Source: Senegalimassilia faecalis
GTDB taxonomy: Bacteria; Actinomycetota; Coriobacteriia; Coriobacteriales; Eggerthellaceae
Direction of reading: 5' to 3'
DNA: 64,000 nucleotides
Assembly (NCBI RefSeq): GCF_004135645.1
Contig: NZ_SDPW01000001.1
Coordinates: 372,001 to 436,000 of the forward strand
Position numbers and translations under genes: made by a program. The notes under the pieces were generated by a model, which saw only the letters and a program-made list of their open reading frames with translations, was not told the origin of the DNA and searched no databases. Each line of letters begins with the position of its first letter. The first letter of the stretch is position 1. Below, one piece after another: positions 37,019 to 46,002 of the stretch.

Positions 37019-39604
37019 TTAGTTGATTTTTACGATGGGGGCGTAATCTTTCAGAAGCTTTTTCGTTTGGCCGGATTTGGTGAAGCGGACGTAGAGGGTG
37101 TCGCCGTCGACTTTCGTGACTTTGCCGCGGCCGAACGTCTTGTGGTCCACCATGTCGCCGGCGGCAAACGTCATCTTCGCGGCCGCCTTCTTCTCGGCGC
37201 CCGGACGCACATACGCTCCCGAAACCGCGCGGCCCGAGCCCATGCCGGAGCCCATGCGACCCGTGCGCGCCTCGCGGCGCTCGCGGTCGGAGCGCCCACC
37301 AGGCATGCTGGCGCTTGATCGGCCGAACACGCGCCCGCCGCCGGCCTCCACACCGCTGCCGGATATGCCCTTGCGGCTGCCGCGCTTCTCCCAGCCGGTG
37401 CCCGAGAAGCCCTGGCTGCCCACGCCCATGGTTTGGCGCAGCTCGGAGGGAATTTCGTGCACGAAGCGCGACACGGGATTCGACTGTGTTTGGCCGAAAA
37501 TCTGGCGCGTGTAGGCGCACGTGAGGTACAGCACCTTGCGGGCGCGCGTGATGGCAACGTAGGCCAAGCGGCGCTCCTCCTCGATGCCGGCCGCGTCGCC
37601 GACGCTGTTCATGTGTGGGAACAGCGTCTCCTCCATGCCGGCCACGAACACGCAGTCGAACTCCAAGCCCTTGCTGGCGTGCACGGTCATCATGGTGACG
37701 GCCTGGCCGTCGTCTTCCATGGTGTCAAGGTCGGTACGCAGGCGCACCCACTCCAAAAAGTCGGCCAGCGAATCGCCGCGCAGCACGCGCACCGGCTCAT
37801 CGGCAGCAGCCGCCTTCTCTTCACCAACACCTTCCCCACCAGCGGTTACACCGACTACAACCGGCGCGTCATCCGCAAGTTGTCCACCCATAGGCAGCGA
37901 AGAGTCAGCGAGGGTTTCCCCAATGCCCGAGCCTTCGTCAGCAGCCGCGGATTGGGTGCGAGGGGAAGCCGCAGCGTCGAGCGCATCCGCCGTTCGTAGA
38001 ACGGCGGAATGCTGAGGCGCCGCGTAGTCGGCGTCTTCCTCGTCGTGCGTGTCCACGAACTCGTCGACTACCGACAAGAACTCTTGGATGTTCTCGATGC
38101 GCCCGCGCGCCTCGTCGGTGTTTTCGGCCTGCAGCGCGCCGATAAGGCCCGACTTATCGATAACGGCCTCGATGAGCTTGCGCAAATCGCCCGAATACGA
38201 CTGCGCGTCTTTCACCAGTTGCACGAACTCGCCCACGCTGCGACGCGTGGAGGCGCGCAGCTCGGGGTCGGCCGCGGCCAGCTCGGCGCCTTCCATAAAC
38301 GTCATGCCCATTTCGCGCGCGAACTGCTCGATGCGCTCGATGGTGGACTTGCCGATGCCGCGGCGCGGCGTGTTGATAACCCGCTTGGCCGCGATGTCGT
38401 CGGCGGGGTTCACCACCAGCGTGAGGTACGCCATGACGTCGCGGATTTCGGCGCGCTCGAAGAAGCGCGTGCCGCCGACGATGCGGTACGGCACGCCGGC
38501 GCGCAGCAGCATGTCTTCAAGCATGCGCGACTGCGCGTTCGTGCGGTAGAACACCGCCACCTGGTTGTAACTGAGGCCCTTCTGGCGCTGTTTCTCGATT
38601 TCGCCGGCAATCCAGCGGCCCTCGTCGCGCTCGTCAGTGGCCATGTACACGTGGATTTTCTCGCCGTCTTCCTGGTCGGTGAACAGCTTTTTGGCCTTGC
38701 GATGCTGGTTGTTCGCGATGACCGCGTTCGCCGCGGCCAGCACGTTGCCGACGCTGCGGTAGTTCTGCTCCAGCTTCACGGTGGTGCAGCGCGGGTAGTC
38801 CTTCTCGAAGTCGAGGATGTTGCGGATGTCAGCGCCGCGCCAGCTGTAAATGGACTGGTCGTCGTCGCCGACCACCATGATGTTGCCGTGCTGCTCGGCC
38901 AAAAGGCGCGTGATCTCGTACTGCGCGTGGTTCGTGTCCTGATACTCGTCCACCATGATGTAGCGGAAGCGCAGTTGGTAGGCCTCCAGCACCTCGGGGT
39001 GGTTTTTGAGCAACAGATACGCGTACAGCAGCAAATCGTCGAAGTCGAAAGCGTTCGCCTGCTTCAGGCGCTCCTGCAGCCGCTCGTACACGCGCGCAGC
39101 CACCTTGCCCACCGGGTCGTTGGCCTCTTTGGCGAACACGCCGGGAGCCTTCAGCTCGTTTTTCGCCGTGGAAATGCGGTTCATGAGCGCGTTTACGGGG
39201 AAGCGCTTCGGGTCGATGTCGAGCTCGGCCATGATTTCCTTGTACAGGCGCTTTTGGTCGTCGGTGTCGTAGATGGTGAAACTTTTCGAGAAACCCAGCA
39301 GCTCTGCGTCGGCGCGCAGCATGCGCACGCACATGCTGTGGAACGTGGACACCCACATGCCGCGGCTGCGCGGCCCCACCAGGCCTTGCAGACGTTCGCG
39401 CATTTCCGCGGCGGCCTTGTTCGTGAACGTGATGGCCAAAATTTCCCACGGCGCCACGTCAAGGTCTTCGAGGATGTGCGCGATGCGGTACGTGAGCACG
39501 CGCGTTTTACCTGATCCGGCGCCTGCAAGCACAAGCAGCGGGCCTTCGGTGCATTCGACGGCCGCGCGCTGCGGGCCGTTGAGCGTGGTGATGTCGACGG
39601 GCAT
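37019..39604 (-). CDS. pcrA: PcrA/UvrD superfamily 1 DNA helicase
   Basis: This 861-residue 3'-5' helicase acts in repair and replication. Walker A reads LVLAGAGSGKTRVLTYRI (about 24-41). The other motifs are MVDEYQDTNHAQYEI (II), VGDDDQSIYSWRGAD (III), LEQNYRSVGNVL (IV), MTVHASKGLEFDCVFV (V) and EERRLAYVAITRARKVLYL (VI). The C-terminal AAGDMVDHKTFGRGKVTKVDG segment is the Tudor-like RNA polymerase contact of PcrA. An unusual low-complexity insert of about 90 residues (Ala/Asp/Glu/Gly-rich) separates DEFVDTHDEEDADY from LADFLEWVRL, and a Gly/Ser/Arg linker precedes the tail. Confidence 0.95.
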   Translation of the reverse strand: MPVDITTLNGPQRAAVECTEGPLLVLAGAGSGKTRVLTYRIAHILEDLDVAPWEILAITFTNKAAAEMRERLQGLVGPRSRGMWVSTFHSMCVRMLRADAELLGFSKSFTIYDTDDQKRLYKEIMAELDIDPKRFPVNALMNRISTAKNELKAPGVFAKEANDPVGKVAARVYERLQERLKQANAFDFDDLLLYAYLLLKNHPEVLEAYQLRFRYIMVDEYQDTNHAQYEITRLLAEQHGNIMVVGDDDQSIYSWRGADIRNILDFEKDYPRCTTVKLEQNYRSVGNVLAAANAVIANNQHRKAKKLFTDQEDGEKIHVYMATDERDEGRWIAGEIEKQRQKGLSYNQVAVFYRTNAQSRMLEDMLLRAGVPYRIVGGTRFFERAEIRDVMAYLTLVVNPADDIAAKRVINTPRRGIGKSTIERIEQFAREMGMTFMEGAELAAADPELRASTRRSVGEFVQLVKDAQSYSGDLRKLIEAVIDKSGLIGALQAENTDEARGRIENIQEFLSVVDEFVDTHDEEDADYAAPQHSAVLRTADALDAAASPRTQSAAADEGSGIGETLADSSLPMGGQLADDAPVVVGVTAGGEGVGEEKAAAADEPVRVLRGDSLADFLEWVRLRTDLDTMEDDGQAVTMMTVHASKGLEFDCVFVAGMEETLFPHMNSVGDAAGIEEERRLAYVAITRARKVLYLTCAYTRQIFGQTQSNPVSRFVHEIPSELRQTMGVGSQGFSGTGWEKRGSRKGISGSGVEAGGGRVFGRSSASMPGGRSDRERREARTGRMGSGMGSGRAVSGAYVRPGAEKKAAAKMTFAAGDMVDHKTFGRGKVTKVDGDTLYVRFTKSGQTKKLLKDYAPIVKIN

Positions 39605-40063
39605 GTGGGGTTCCTTCGGGCTAAACCGCCGGCCTCGCGGGCTTACGCAGCAGCTGAGCTAGCAGGGCGCGCGGGTGGCGAAGGCGACGGGATGATTCCA
39701 ATGGTTGCGCCGTGAAGCGCAACGTATGATTCTAGCGCAGCTTGGCAGCAGGTTCACGGCCGCGGCGCACGCATGCACAGCATAGGCAGATAGTGTTCTA
39801 TTTTCGCAGGACAATAGGTGGCCAAAGCGCAGGCGAAGGGCGCGAAGGAGCGATGCGCCGGCGGCCCGATGCTCCGCACAGGCAGCCATACCGCGCCCGC
39901 CCGGACAGCGACGTAAACGCAGATTCCGCAAAGAGCGAAGCGATTGCCGATGCGCCCAACGCTTCCTTAACGAGAGCGAACGCGAAAGCAACAGCGATGC
40001 GGTACCATAATCGATGCCGAAATGCGGCAAACCGGGCAAAAGCGCAAGGCGAAGGAGGCGAAC

Positions 40064-40318
40064 ATGGGCGCGTGGACGAAAGCGAACAGCACCGACGGGC
40101 TGCTGGGCCACGTTGAACTTGACCGCGTGCTCGACACGCAAAACTTCGCCATAAGCGACGCCTGCGTAGGGTGCGGGCGCTGCGAGCGCATCTGCCCCGC
40201 CGGCGCCATCGTGATGGACGGCAAGCGCCCCACCTGGCCCGATGCCGAATGTCTTATGTGCTTAGGATGCGTGCGCGCCTGCCCCGCCCGCGCCATCAGC
40301 TACGGCGCGCGACAATAA
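40064..40318 (+). CDS. Small 2[4Fe-4S] ferredoxin
   Basis: The 84-residue protein carries two cluster motifs, CVGCGRCERICPAGAI (about 34-49) and CLMCLGCVRACPARAI (about 63-78). They have the C-x2-C-x2-C-x3-C-P spacing of bacterial ferredoxins. The spacing and the flanking NFAISDACVGCG and DGKRPTWPDAECLMC resemble the C-terminal half of EFR1-type flavodoxin-ferredoxin proteins rather than a clostridial ferredoxin. A strong AAGGAGG site precedes the ATG. The upstream gap 39605-40063 contains no intact gene, so this is a stand-alone electron carrier or the surviving half of a larger gene. Its partner is unknown. Confidence 0.85.
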   Translation: MGAWTKANSTDGLLGHVELDRVLDTQNFAISDACVGCGRCERICPAGAIVMDGKRPTWPDAECLMCLGCVRACPARAISYGARQ

Positions 40319-40467
40319 ATCCGGGCCGCAGGAGCAAGCAGGGCGACGCCGCGCGGCAGAGCCGGCGCCCCACCCCTCCCTAAACGCACGAAGGCGAACC
40401 GGGGAATCCGATTCGCCTTCGAAAAATGCTTCGCAAGCAACGCGCTGCGCGCTATCCGCAAACGCCG

Positions 40468-41271
40468 CTACACGATCTTCTTGCCAAACACGGCCGCAAT
40501 CTCGCGCAGCTCTTCGACGAGCACGCGGAACTGGGCCGGAGTCAGCTGCTGCGGGCCGTCGGACAGGGCCGCCGGCGGGTTGGGATGCACCTCGATCATG
40601 ATGGAGTCGGCGCCCACGGCAACCGCGGCGCGGGCCAAGGACGGCACCAGGTCGCGCACGCCAGCCGGGTGCGACACGTCGACGCAGATGGGCAGCAGGC
40701 TTTGCTTGTGGATAACCGGCACCGCGGAGATGTCGAGCGTGAAGCGCGTGGCCGTTTCGAACGTGCGCAGGCCGCGCTCGCATAGCACGACGTTGTCATT
40801 GCCCTCCATGGTGATGTAGTCGGTTGCGGCCAGCCACTCGGCGATGGTGCCCGCGAAACCGCGCTTGAACAACACCATCTTGCGCGAGTCCTTCGTGACC
40901 TTGCCGATGTTTTTCAGCAGGCTGAAATTCTGGAAGTTGCGCGCGCCCACCTGCAGGCCGTCGACGTAGGAGTGCACCAGCTCGCAGTGCTCGGAGTCCA
41001 TGACTTCCGTGAGCGTTTTCAGGCCGTACTTCTCGCCGCCGGCCTTCATAATCTTCAGCGCTTCCTCGCCGAGGCCCTGGAAGCTGTGCGGGTTCGTGCG
41101 CGGCTTGTAGGCGCCACCGCGAATCCAGGAAAGGCCCAGGTCGTGAATGCATTCGGCAACTTCGAAGAACTGCTCTTCGCTTTCTACCGAGCAAGGACCG
41201 GCGTAGATGGTGATCTCGTCGGTGCGGGTGCCGTAATCCGGCAGCTTCGTTTCGATATGCTGTTCGCTCAT
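40468..41271 (-). CDS. aroF: 3-deoxy-7-phosphoheptulonate (DAHP) synthase
   Basis: This 267-residue type I-beta enzyme joins phosphoenolpyruvate and erythrose 4-phosphate at the entry of the shikimate pathway. Conserved blocks are ITIYAGPCSVESEEQ, WIRGGAYKPRTNPHSFQGLG, VLFKRGFAGTIAEWL, LCERGLRTFE and ICVDVSHPAGVRD with the metal-binding His. The long N-terminal regulatory ACT-like region of some relatives is absent. Its start overlaps the stop of the chorismate mutase gene by four bases (ATGA), so both are translated together and may form a complex, as known for DAHP synthase-chorismate mutase pairs. Confidence 0.95.
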   Translation of the reverse strand: MSEQHIETKLPDYGTRTDEITIYAGPCSVESEEQFFEVAECIHDLGLSWIRGGAYKPRTNPHSFQGLGEEALKIMKAGGEKYGLKTLTEVMDSEHCELVHSYVDGLQVGARNFQNFSLLKNIGKVTKDSRKMVLFKRGFAGTIAEWLAATDYITMEGNDNVVLCERGLRTFETATRFTLDISAVPVIHKQSLLPICVDVSHPAGVRDLVPSLARAAVAVGADSIMIEVHPNPPAALSDGPQQLTPAQFRVLVEELREIAAVFGKKIV

Positions 41272-41549
41272 GCCGACGGAGTCTCCTTCATGACCTTCAG
41301 GATAGTGCTGTAAATCTCGCGGAGGTTGTCGTTATAGAGCGGCCCTTCGTTGAAGCTGTCAACCTTCTCGAAAATCTCCTCCTCGCGCTTCGGGTCATAC
41401 AGACCCATACGCGCACCGGGCTTCAGACCGCGAATGACCAGCGAGTGACCGGCGCGCTTGTTCAGCAGCGCGACGATCTGACGGTCGATTTCGTCGATCT
41501 TGGCACGATGTTCCTGGATCTGCTCGAACGAGCTGTTCTGATCAGACAT
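41268..41549 (-). CDS. AroQ-type chorismate mutase
   Basis: This 93-residue all-helical enzyme converts chorismate to prephenate for phenylalanine and tyrosine. The typical IDEIDRQIVALLNKRAGHSLVI helix (about 18-39), the active-site segment YDPKREEEIF and the C-terminal IYSTILKVM are visible. I chose the ATG at 41549 (MSDQNSSFEQIQ) over a longer frame because the added residues are unrelated. It is the first gene of a two-gene unit with the DAHP synthase. Confidence 0.9.
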   Translation of the reverse strand: MSDQNSSFEQIQEHRAKIDEIDRQIVALLNKRAGHSLVIRGLKPGARMGLYDPKREEEIFEKVDSFNEGPLYNDNLREIYSTILKVMKETPSA

Positions 41550-41733
41550 CGGCTTTTCCTTCCATACTTGCAAGTGGTAACGAGCATGGCCGCGCGCGCC
41601 GCTTCCCTGCTGCGGCGCGCCGCTTGCGCGACAAGCGGCCCTCGTGTGGCAAACATGATAGCAAAAGAGCCCGGCAAGCTGGGGATATCGCGCCAGATAT
41701 GTCGGTGAACTTTTCAGGGCGTGGCGGCAGACG

Positions 41734-42714
41734 TTATGCCAGCACGCCCGCCATCTGCAAGGCGAACACGCCGAGCACCAGCACGCCGACAATGATGCGG
41801 TACCAGCCGAACGCCGTGAAGTCGTTGCGCTTGATGTAGCCCATGAGGAATTTGATGGACACGACCGACATAACGAACGCCGAGACGATGCCGACGACGA
41901 GCACGACGATCTCGGTTTGCGTCATGACCAGACCGGCCGCCACGAACTTCAGGCATTTCACCAGGCCCCAGCCGAACATGATAGGGATGGCCAGGAAGAA
42001 CGTGAACTCGGCCGCCGCGGTTCGGCTGCAGCCGCACAGCATGCCGCCGATGATGGTGGCGCCGGAACGCGACGTGCCGGGGATGATGGCCAGCACCTGG
42101 AAGCAGCCGATTTTCAGCGCCGTTTTCCAGTCGATGTGGTCGACGTCGGCGATGCGGAACATGCGGCGCTCCGCATCGGCCTCGATGTCGGCGCTAGATG
42201 CCGCCGTGGCCGCAAGCGGTTGCATGCGCGCGTGGCGACCGCGCGGCATGGTGGGCTGCGCGCGCTCGGACTCGATGGCGCGGTGACATTCGCCCAGGCG
42301 GCGACGGTTGCGGCGCTCGAGCACGATGAACACCACGCCGTACAGGATGAGCATGGCCGCCACGCACACCTTATTGTAGAAGTGGGCGTTCACCCAGTCG
42401 TCGAACAGGATGCCGATGACGGCCGCCGGGATGCAACCGATGGCAACCATGCCCCACAAACGCCACGTTGCACACTTCTCATCTGCGGTTTTGCGAGGGC
42501 TTACCGGGTTGAGCTTGTGAAAGTACAACGTGAGCACGGCCAGGATGGCGCCGATTTGGATGACGACGAGGAACAGCGCGAGGAATTCCGGCGACACCTG
42601 CAGCTGCACGAAGTCGTCGACGATGATCATGTGGCCCGTCGATGAGATGGGCAGCCATTCGGTAACGCCCTCGACAATGCCGATGAGCAGGGATTTCAGC
42701 GCTTCGATAATCAT
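41734..42714 (-). CDS. uppP: Undecaprenyl-diphosphatase (BacA family)
   Basis: This 326-residue inner-membrane enzyme dephosphorylates undecaprenyl diphosphate to recycle the lipid carrier of cell-wall synthesis. Signatures are GIVEGVTEWLPISSTGHMI (about 12-30) and PGTSRSGATIIGG in the second half. About eight hydrophobic segments are present. A cytoplasmic loop of about 60 polar residues (RRLGECHRAIESERAQPTMP to AERRMFRIADVDHIDW) is inserted between membrane segments, making it longer than the usual 265-280 residues. It is divergent from guaA across a 524-base gap with a repeat array. Confidence 0.94.
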   Translation of the reverse strand: MIIEALKSLLIGIVEGVTEWLPISSTGHMIIVDDFVQLQVSPEFLALFLVVIQIGAILAVLTLYFHKLNPVSPRKTADEKCATWRLWGMVAIGCIPAAVIGILFDDWVNAHFYNKVCVAAMLILYGVVFIVLERRNRRRLGECHRAIESERAQPTMPRGRHARMQPLAATAASSADIEADAERRMFRIADVDHIDWKTALKIGCFQVLAIIPGTSRSGATIIGGMLCGCSRTAAAEFTFFLAIPIMFGWGLVKCLKFVAAGLVMTQTEIVVLVVGIVSAFVMSVVSIKFLMGYIKRNDFTAFGWYRIIVGVLVLGVFALQMAGVLA

Positions 42715-42930
42715 ATTCCGCCTTTCGCTTGCTTCGTACGCGACAACAACCGCAAGCGGCGCCCAGCGTTGCCGCGGAGCAAGATTTCAGGCCGCAAGAG
42801 CGCATCGCGGCTTCCCAGTGTCGCGCGCAAGCCGCTCACGCCGAAGGCTTTTCAGCGGAAACCAGCCCAGGCGCACGAACATTTTACGTGTGCTTGATAT
42901 TCGGGCCCGCCGTGACCACCGCGGTTGCCC

Positions 42931-43092
42931 GTTGTGGGCGGTTTAGGCGGCCGCAAGGTCGAAAAATGACGCCACCCCCTGCGTTGTGGGTGGTTTTCGA
43001 CCATCTCGATCGGCAGCGCCCCTTCTAAACCGCCCACAACGCAGGGGGTGGCGCCCATACCGGCGCCACTATCCAGCCAAACCGCCCACAAC
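42931..43092. repeat. Mirror-symmetric array of four GTTGTGGGCGGTTT motifs
   Basis: The motif occurs at 42931-42944 and (one mismatch) 42983-42996 on the plus strand, and as AAACCGCCCACAAC at 43027-43040 and 43079-43092. Both pairs are spaced exactly 52 bases and share one centre at 43011.5. Arms of 23 bases at 42971-42993 and 43030-43052 can pair with one wobble. It fills most of the 42715-43238 gap between the divergent uppP and guaA genes; no gene is seen there. Confidence 0.85.
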
Positions 43093-43238
43093 CGTCATAG
43101 CGTTGTGTTGAAGATGCGCGCGAAACGAGCCGCCACCTGCCGCTATCGTGTAAGATGGGCGAATACGCAAATGCGAAGGGAAAGCGCGGCCGCGTGCGCG
43201 GCCGGCGCAGCGCAATAAGAACCGAAAAGGAGCCGCTT

Positions 43239-44831
43239 GTGAGCACCGCATCGTCCACCACCAGCCAGAAAGTCGCCGTGTTCGACTTCGGCGCGCAATA
43301 CGGGCAGCTGATCGCCCGCCGCGTGCGCGATTTGCACGTGTACTCCGAAATCGTACCGTGCGACATCACCGCCGACGAGGTGCGCGAGATGGCGCCTGCA
43401 GCCATCATCCTGTCCGGCGGCCCGGCCTCCGTCAACGCCGAGGACGCGCCGCGCGTCGACCCTGCCATCTACGAGCTGGGCGTGCCGATCCTGGGCTTTT
43501 GCTACGGCCATCAGGTGACCTCCGTCACCTTGGGCGGCAGCGTGTACCATCCCGAGGTGGGCGAATACGGCCCCGCCGAGCTGCACGTCTCCGGCGGCGC
43601 GCTGTTCAAGGGCACGCCGGCCGATCAAACCGTGTGGATGAGCCATTTCGATGCCGTGAAGGACGTTCCCTCAGGCTTTTCCGTAGTCGCCTCCACCGAC
43701 GTGTGCCCCGTGGCCGCCATGGAGTGCCCCGAGCGCAAGATCTACACCACGCAGTTCCACCCCGAGGTCAAGCACACCCAGTTCGGCAACCAGATGCTCA
43801 AGAACTTCCTGTTCGACATCTGCGGCCTTGAGCCGAACTGGACCATGGACAACCTGGTGGAAACCCTGACCGCCGACTTCCGCGAGAAGGTCGGCTCCGA
43901 CCGCGTCATCCTGGCCCTTTCGGGCGGCGTCGACTCCTCCGTGGTGGCCGCGCTGGGCGCTCGCGCCGTCGGCAAGCAGATGACCTGCGTGTTCGTCAAC
44001 CACGGCCTGCTGCGCAAGGGCGAGCCCGAGCAGGTCGAGGACGTGTTCACCAAGCAGTTCGACGTCGACTTCATCCACGTTCACGCCGAAGAGCGCTACG
44101 CCAAGCTGCTCGACGGCGTCACCGACCCCGAGCAGAAGCGCCGCATCATCGGCACGCAGTTCTGGGAGGAGTTCTTCACCGTGGCCCAGCAGCTCGACGG
44201 CGTGAAGTACCTGGCCCAGGGCACCATCTACCCCGACATCATCGAGTCCGGCGCGCGCAAGACGGGCGGCAAGGCGGCAACTATCAAAAGCCACCACAAC
44301 CTCATCCCGTTCCCCGAGGGCGTGCATTTCGATCTGATCGAGCCGCTTGACCACTTCTTCAAGGACGAGGTGCGCGCGCTGGGCACGGCGCTGGGCCTGC
44401 CCGATCACATCGTGCATCGCCAGCCGTTCCCCGGCCCTGGCCTGGCCATCCGCATCATCGGCGCGGTTTCCCCTGAGAAGCTTGAGATCTTGAAGAACGC
44501 CGACGCCATCGTGCGCGAGGAGCTTGACGCGTACAACCAGCGCCTGTTCGAGGAAACCGGCGAGCGCAATTCCGAGCACAGCTGCTGGCAGTATTTCGCC
44601 GTGCTGCCCGACATCAAGTCGGTGGGCGTCATGGGCGATGAGCGCACCTACCAGCGCCCCATCATCCTGCGCGCCGTGGAAAGCTCCGACGCCATGACCG
44701 CCGACTGGGCGAAGCTGCCCTACGATCTGCTGGCGAAGATCTCCAGCCGCATCGTGGCCGAGGTGCCTGGCGCCAACCGCGTGTGCTACGACATCACCCC
44801 CAAGCCCCCCGCGACGATTGAGTGGGAGTAG
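43239..44831 (+). CDS. guaA: GMP synthase (glutamine-hydrolysing)
   Basis: This 530-residue enzyme converts XMP to GMP. The class I amidotransferase domain has the nucleophile in PILGFCYGHQ and His/Glu in TQFHPEVKHT. The ATP-pyrophosphatase domain has LALSGGVDSSVVAALG, and the dimerisation domain has HRQPFPGPGLAIRIIG; the protein ends in the expected PPATIEWE. The start is a GTG at 43239 preceded by AAAAGGAG; an ATG farther upstream would add a basic stretch without homology. The 3' end of guaA is a common integration site for genomic islands, and foreign-looking sequence begins directly after the stop. Confidence 0.97.
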   Translation: MSTASSTTSQKVAVFDFGAQYGQLIARRVRDLHVYSEIVPCDITADEVREMAPAAIILSGGPASVNAEDAPRVDPAIYELGVPILGFCYGHQVTSVTLGGSVYHPEVGEYGPAELHVSGGALFKGTPADQTVWMSHFDAVKDVPSGFSVVASTDVCPVAAMECPERKIYTTQFHPEVKHTQFGNQMLKNFLFDICGLEPNWTMDNLVETLTADFREKVGSDRVILALSGGVDSSVVAALGARAVGKQMTCVFVNHGLLRKGEPEQVEDVFTKQFDVDFIHVHAEERYAKLLDGVTDPEQKRRIIGTQFWEEFFTVAQQLDGVKYLAQGTIYPDIIESGARKTGGKAATIKSHHNLIPFPEGVHFDLIEPLDHFFKDEVRALGTALGLPDHIVHRQPFPGPGLAIRIIGAVSPEKLEILKNADAIVREELDAYNQRLFEETGERNSEHSCWQYFAVLPDIKSVGVMGDERTYQRPIILRAVESSDAMTADWAKLPYDLLAKISSRIVAEVPGANRVCYDITPKPPATIEWE

Positions 44832-45361
44832 TCTGACAGGGTTCTGACCTGTATTTTTGAGTGCCGCACTGTGCTGCTGAGTTTCGTTTTGTACGAGAGT
44901 CACGGCAAAGCCGCCAGCGACATTGGTGAGTAAATCCGATTATCGAGCCTCTGTTCCCGCGTCGGAACGGAGGCTTTTTCTTTGGCTATTTACTCCCTTT
45001 CACCTGCAATTTCGCGATTTACTCCCCGTGTTTCGAGACGGCAAGGCACGGGGCGGTATTCGGAGGAATGGGAGTAAGGATTTATCCCGAGTGAGTAGAC
45101 GCGCGATTTTTGTCCCCGAGAACGAAAAGGGGCCGTTTTAGGTCCTTTGAAACTCAAATCGAACTCAATAGGCCTTTTGACGGTCTCTGTGCGGCGTTTT
45201 CCCAGGTCGTTAATGGGGAGTAAAGAATCTCACCGTCTCAAGGAAAGCGGGAGTAATCAGGGGAAATGCCGCGGGGTACCGCCGTGTGCCGCCATGTAAG
45301 CCACCGCGTCATTTACTCCCCAGGTGCGCCGAAAATGCCTTTGCATGCAATGGGGAGTAAA
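44823..45361. repeat. Left end of the integrated element: GGGAGTAAA-type motif array
   Basis: TGGGAGTAG forms the last bases of guaA (44823-44831). Copies of (G)GGGAGTAA(A) follow at 45070, 45215, 45249 and 45352 on the plus strand, and as ATTTACTCCC(C) at 44988, 45017 and 45311 on the other. Seven copies in both orientations over about 375 bases next to an integrase gene suggest integrase or accessory-factor binding sites. The 44832-45448 interval holds no convincing gene; a CCGTTCCGAC-type stem lies near 44956-44973. Confidence 0.65.
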
Positions 45362-45448
45362 AACTCAACATACGCAGGCGTGAGCGGCGCTCACCGCCTA
45401 GCTTGGCGTCCTGATTCGGTTGCGCTGGTTGCGAAATGCGGGGAGCCG

Positions 45449-45862
45449 CTACAGCGAGGCTTTCCAGTCCTCGTATTCGTCGGCGTCGATCTCGCCGTTC
45501 TCGAGCTGCGCGCGCTTCTCTGCCCACAGCTCGATCGCCGTCGCGGCTTTGGGCGCGTGCGGAGCCTTGGGGTTCAGGGAGAGGCCCGTGCCGTCGGCGG
45601 AGGGAACGATGCCGAACGAGTCCTCGAGCCGCACGAGCAGCGACATGAGGTCGCCCGCGGTCTCGACGCCATAGTCCTTGAGGGCGTTGACGGACACGCC
45701 GAGCGCCGCGGAGATGGACTCGAGCAGCTCGGGCTTGACGGCGCGGATGCCGCTCTCGTAGTGGCGCACGGCCCCCTCGGTCAGGCCGACGGCCTCGGCG
45801 AGTTGAGCCTGCGTCATGCCGCGCGACTTGCGGTACCGCCTTATGTTTTTGCCTACGGACAT
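45449..45862 (-). CDS. XRE family repressor of the element
   Basis: The 137-residue protein has an N-terminal lambda Cro/CI-type helix-turn-helix (about 4-60; IRRYRKSRGMTQAQLAEAVG, LTEGAVRHYESGIRAV) and an acidic C-terminal part that may dimerise (ELWAEKRAQLENGEIDADEYEDW). It is transcribed away from the excisionase-integrase genes across 140 bases holding three similar operators, the arrangement of a phage-type lysogeny switch. A GGAGGAGGG site precedes its ATG. It probably represses excision. Confidence 0.88.
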   Translation of the reverse strand: MSVGKNIRRYRKSRGMTQAQLAEAVGLTEGAVRHYESGIRAVKPELLESISAALGVSVNALKDYGVETAGDLMSLLVRLEDSFGIVPSADGTGLSLNPKAPHAPKAATAIELWAEKRAQLENGEIDADEYEDWKASL

Positions 45863-45903
45863 GCGCCCTCCTCCTGGAATTACGTATCAGCACATCTTAT
45901 CAG

Positions 45904-45984
45904 CGTACGTAAATGTACGCAATTCTATTGACAGTACAGATACGTACGTTTACTCTGAATCTGTAAACCGTACGTATTCGTACG
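45904..45984. promoter_or_regulatory. Three operators and divergent promoters of the excision switch
   Basis: (C/A)GTAC-N6-GTACG occurs at 45904-45919, 45933-45948 and 45969-45984. The rightward promoter is TTGACA (45928-45933), a 17-base spacer and TACTCT (45951-45956), overlapping operator 2. The leftward promoter reads TTGCGT, 17 bases, TAAGAT on the minus strand and overlaps operator 1. Repressor binding would control both directions. Confidence 0.8.
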
Positions 45985-46002
45985 CCATTGATTGGAGGAG
46001 CC

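Noticed and set aside
39740-40063. A decayed flavodoxin half upstream of the ferredoxin (a short IVFYF stretch near 39795)
   Set aside because: Only one short hydrophobic strand resembles the family; the rest has no flavodoxin features and is shorter than needed.
44988-45361. The GGGAGTAAA motif copies as a CRISPR array
   Set aside because: The units are only 8-11 bases, occur in both orientations with irregular spacing, and no cas genes are present.
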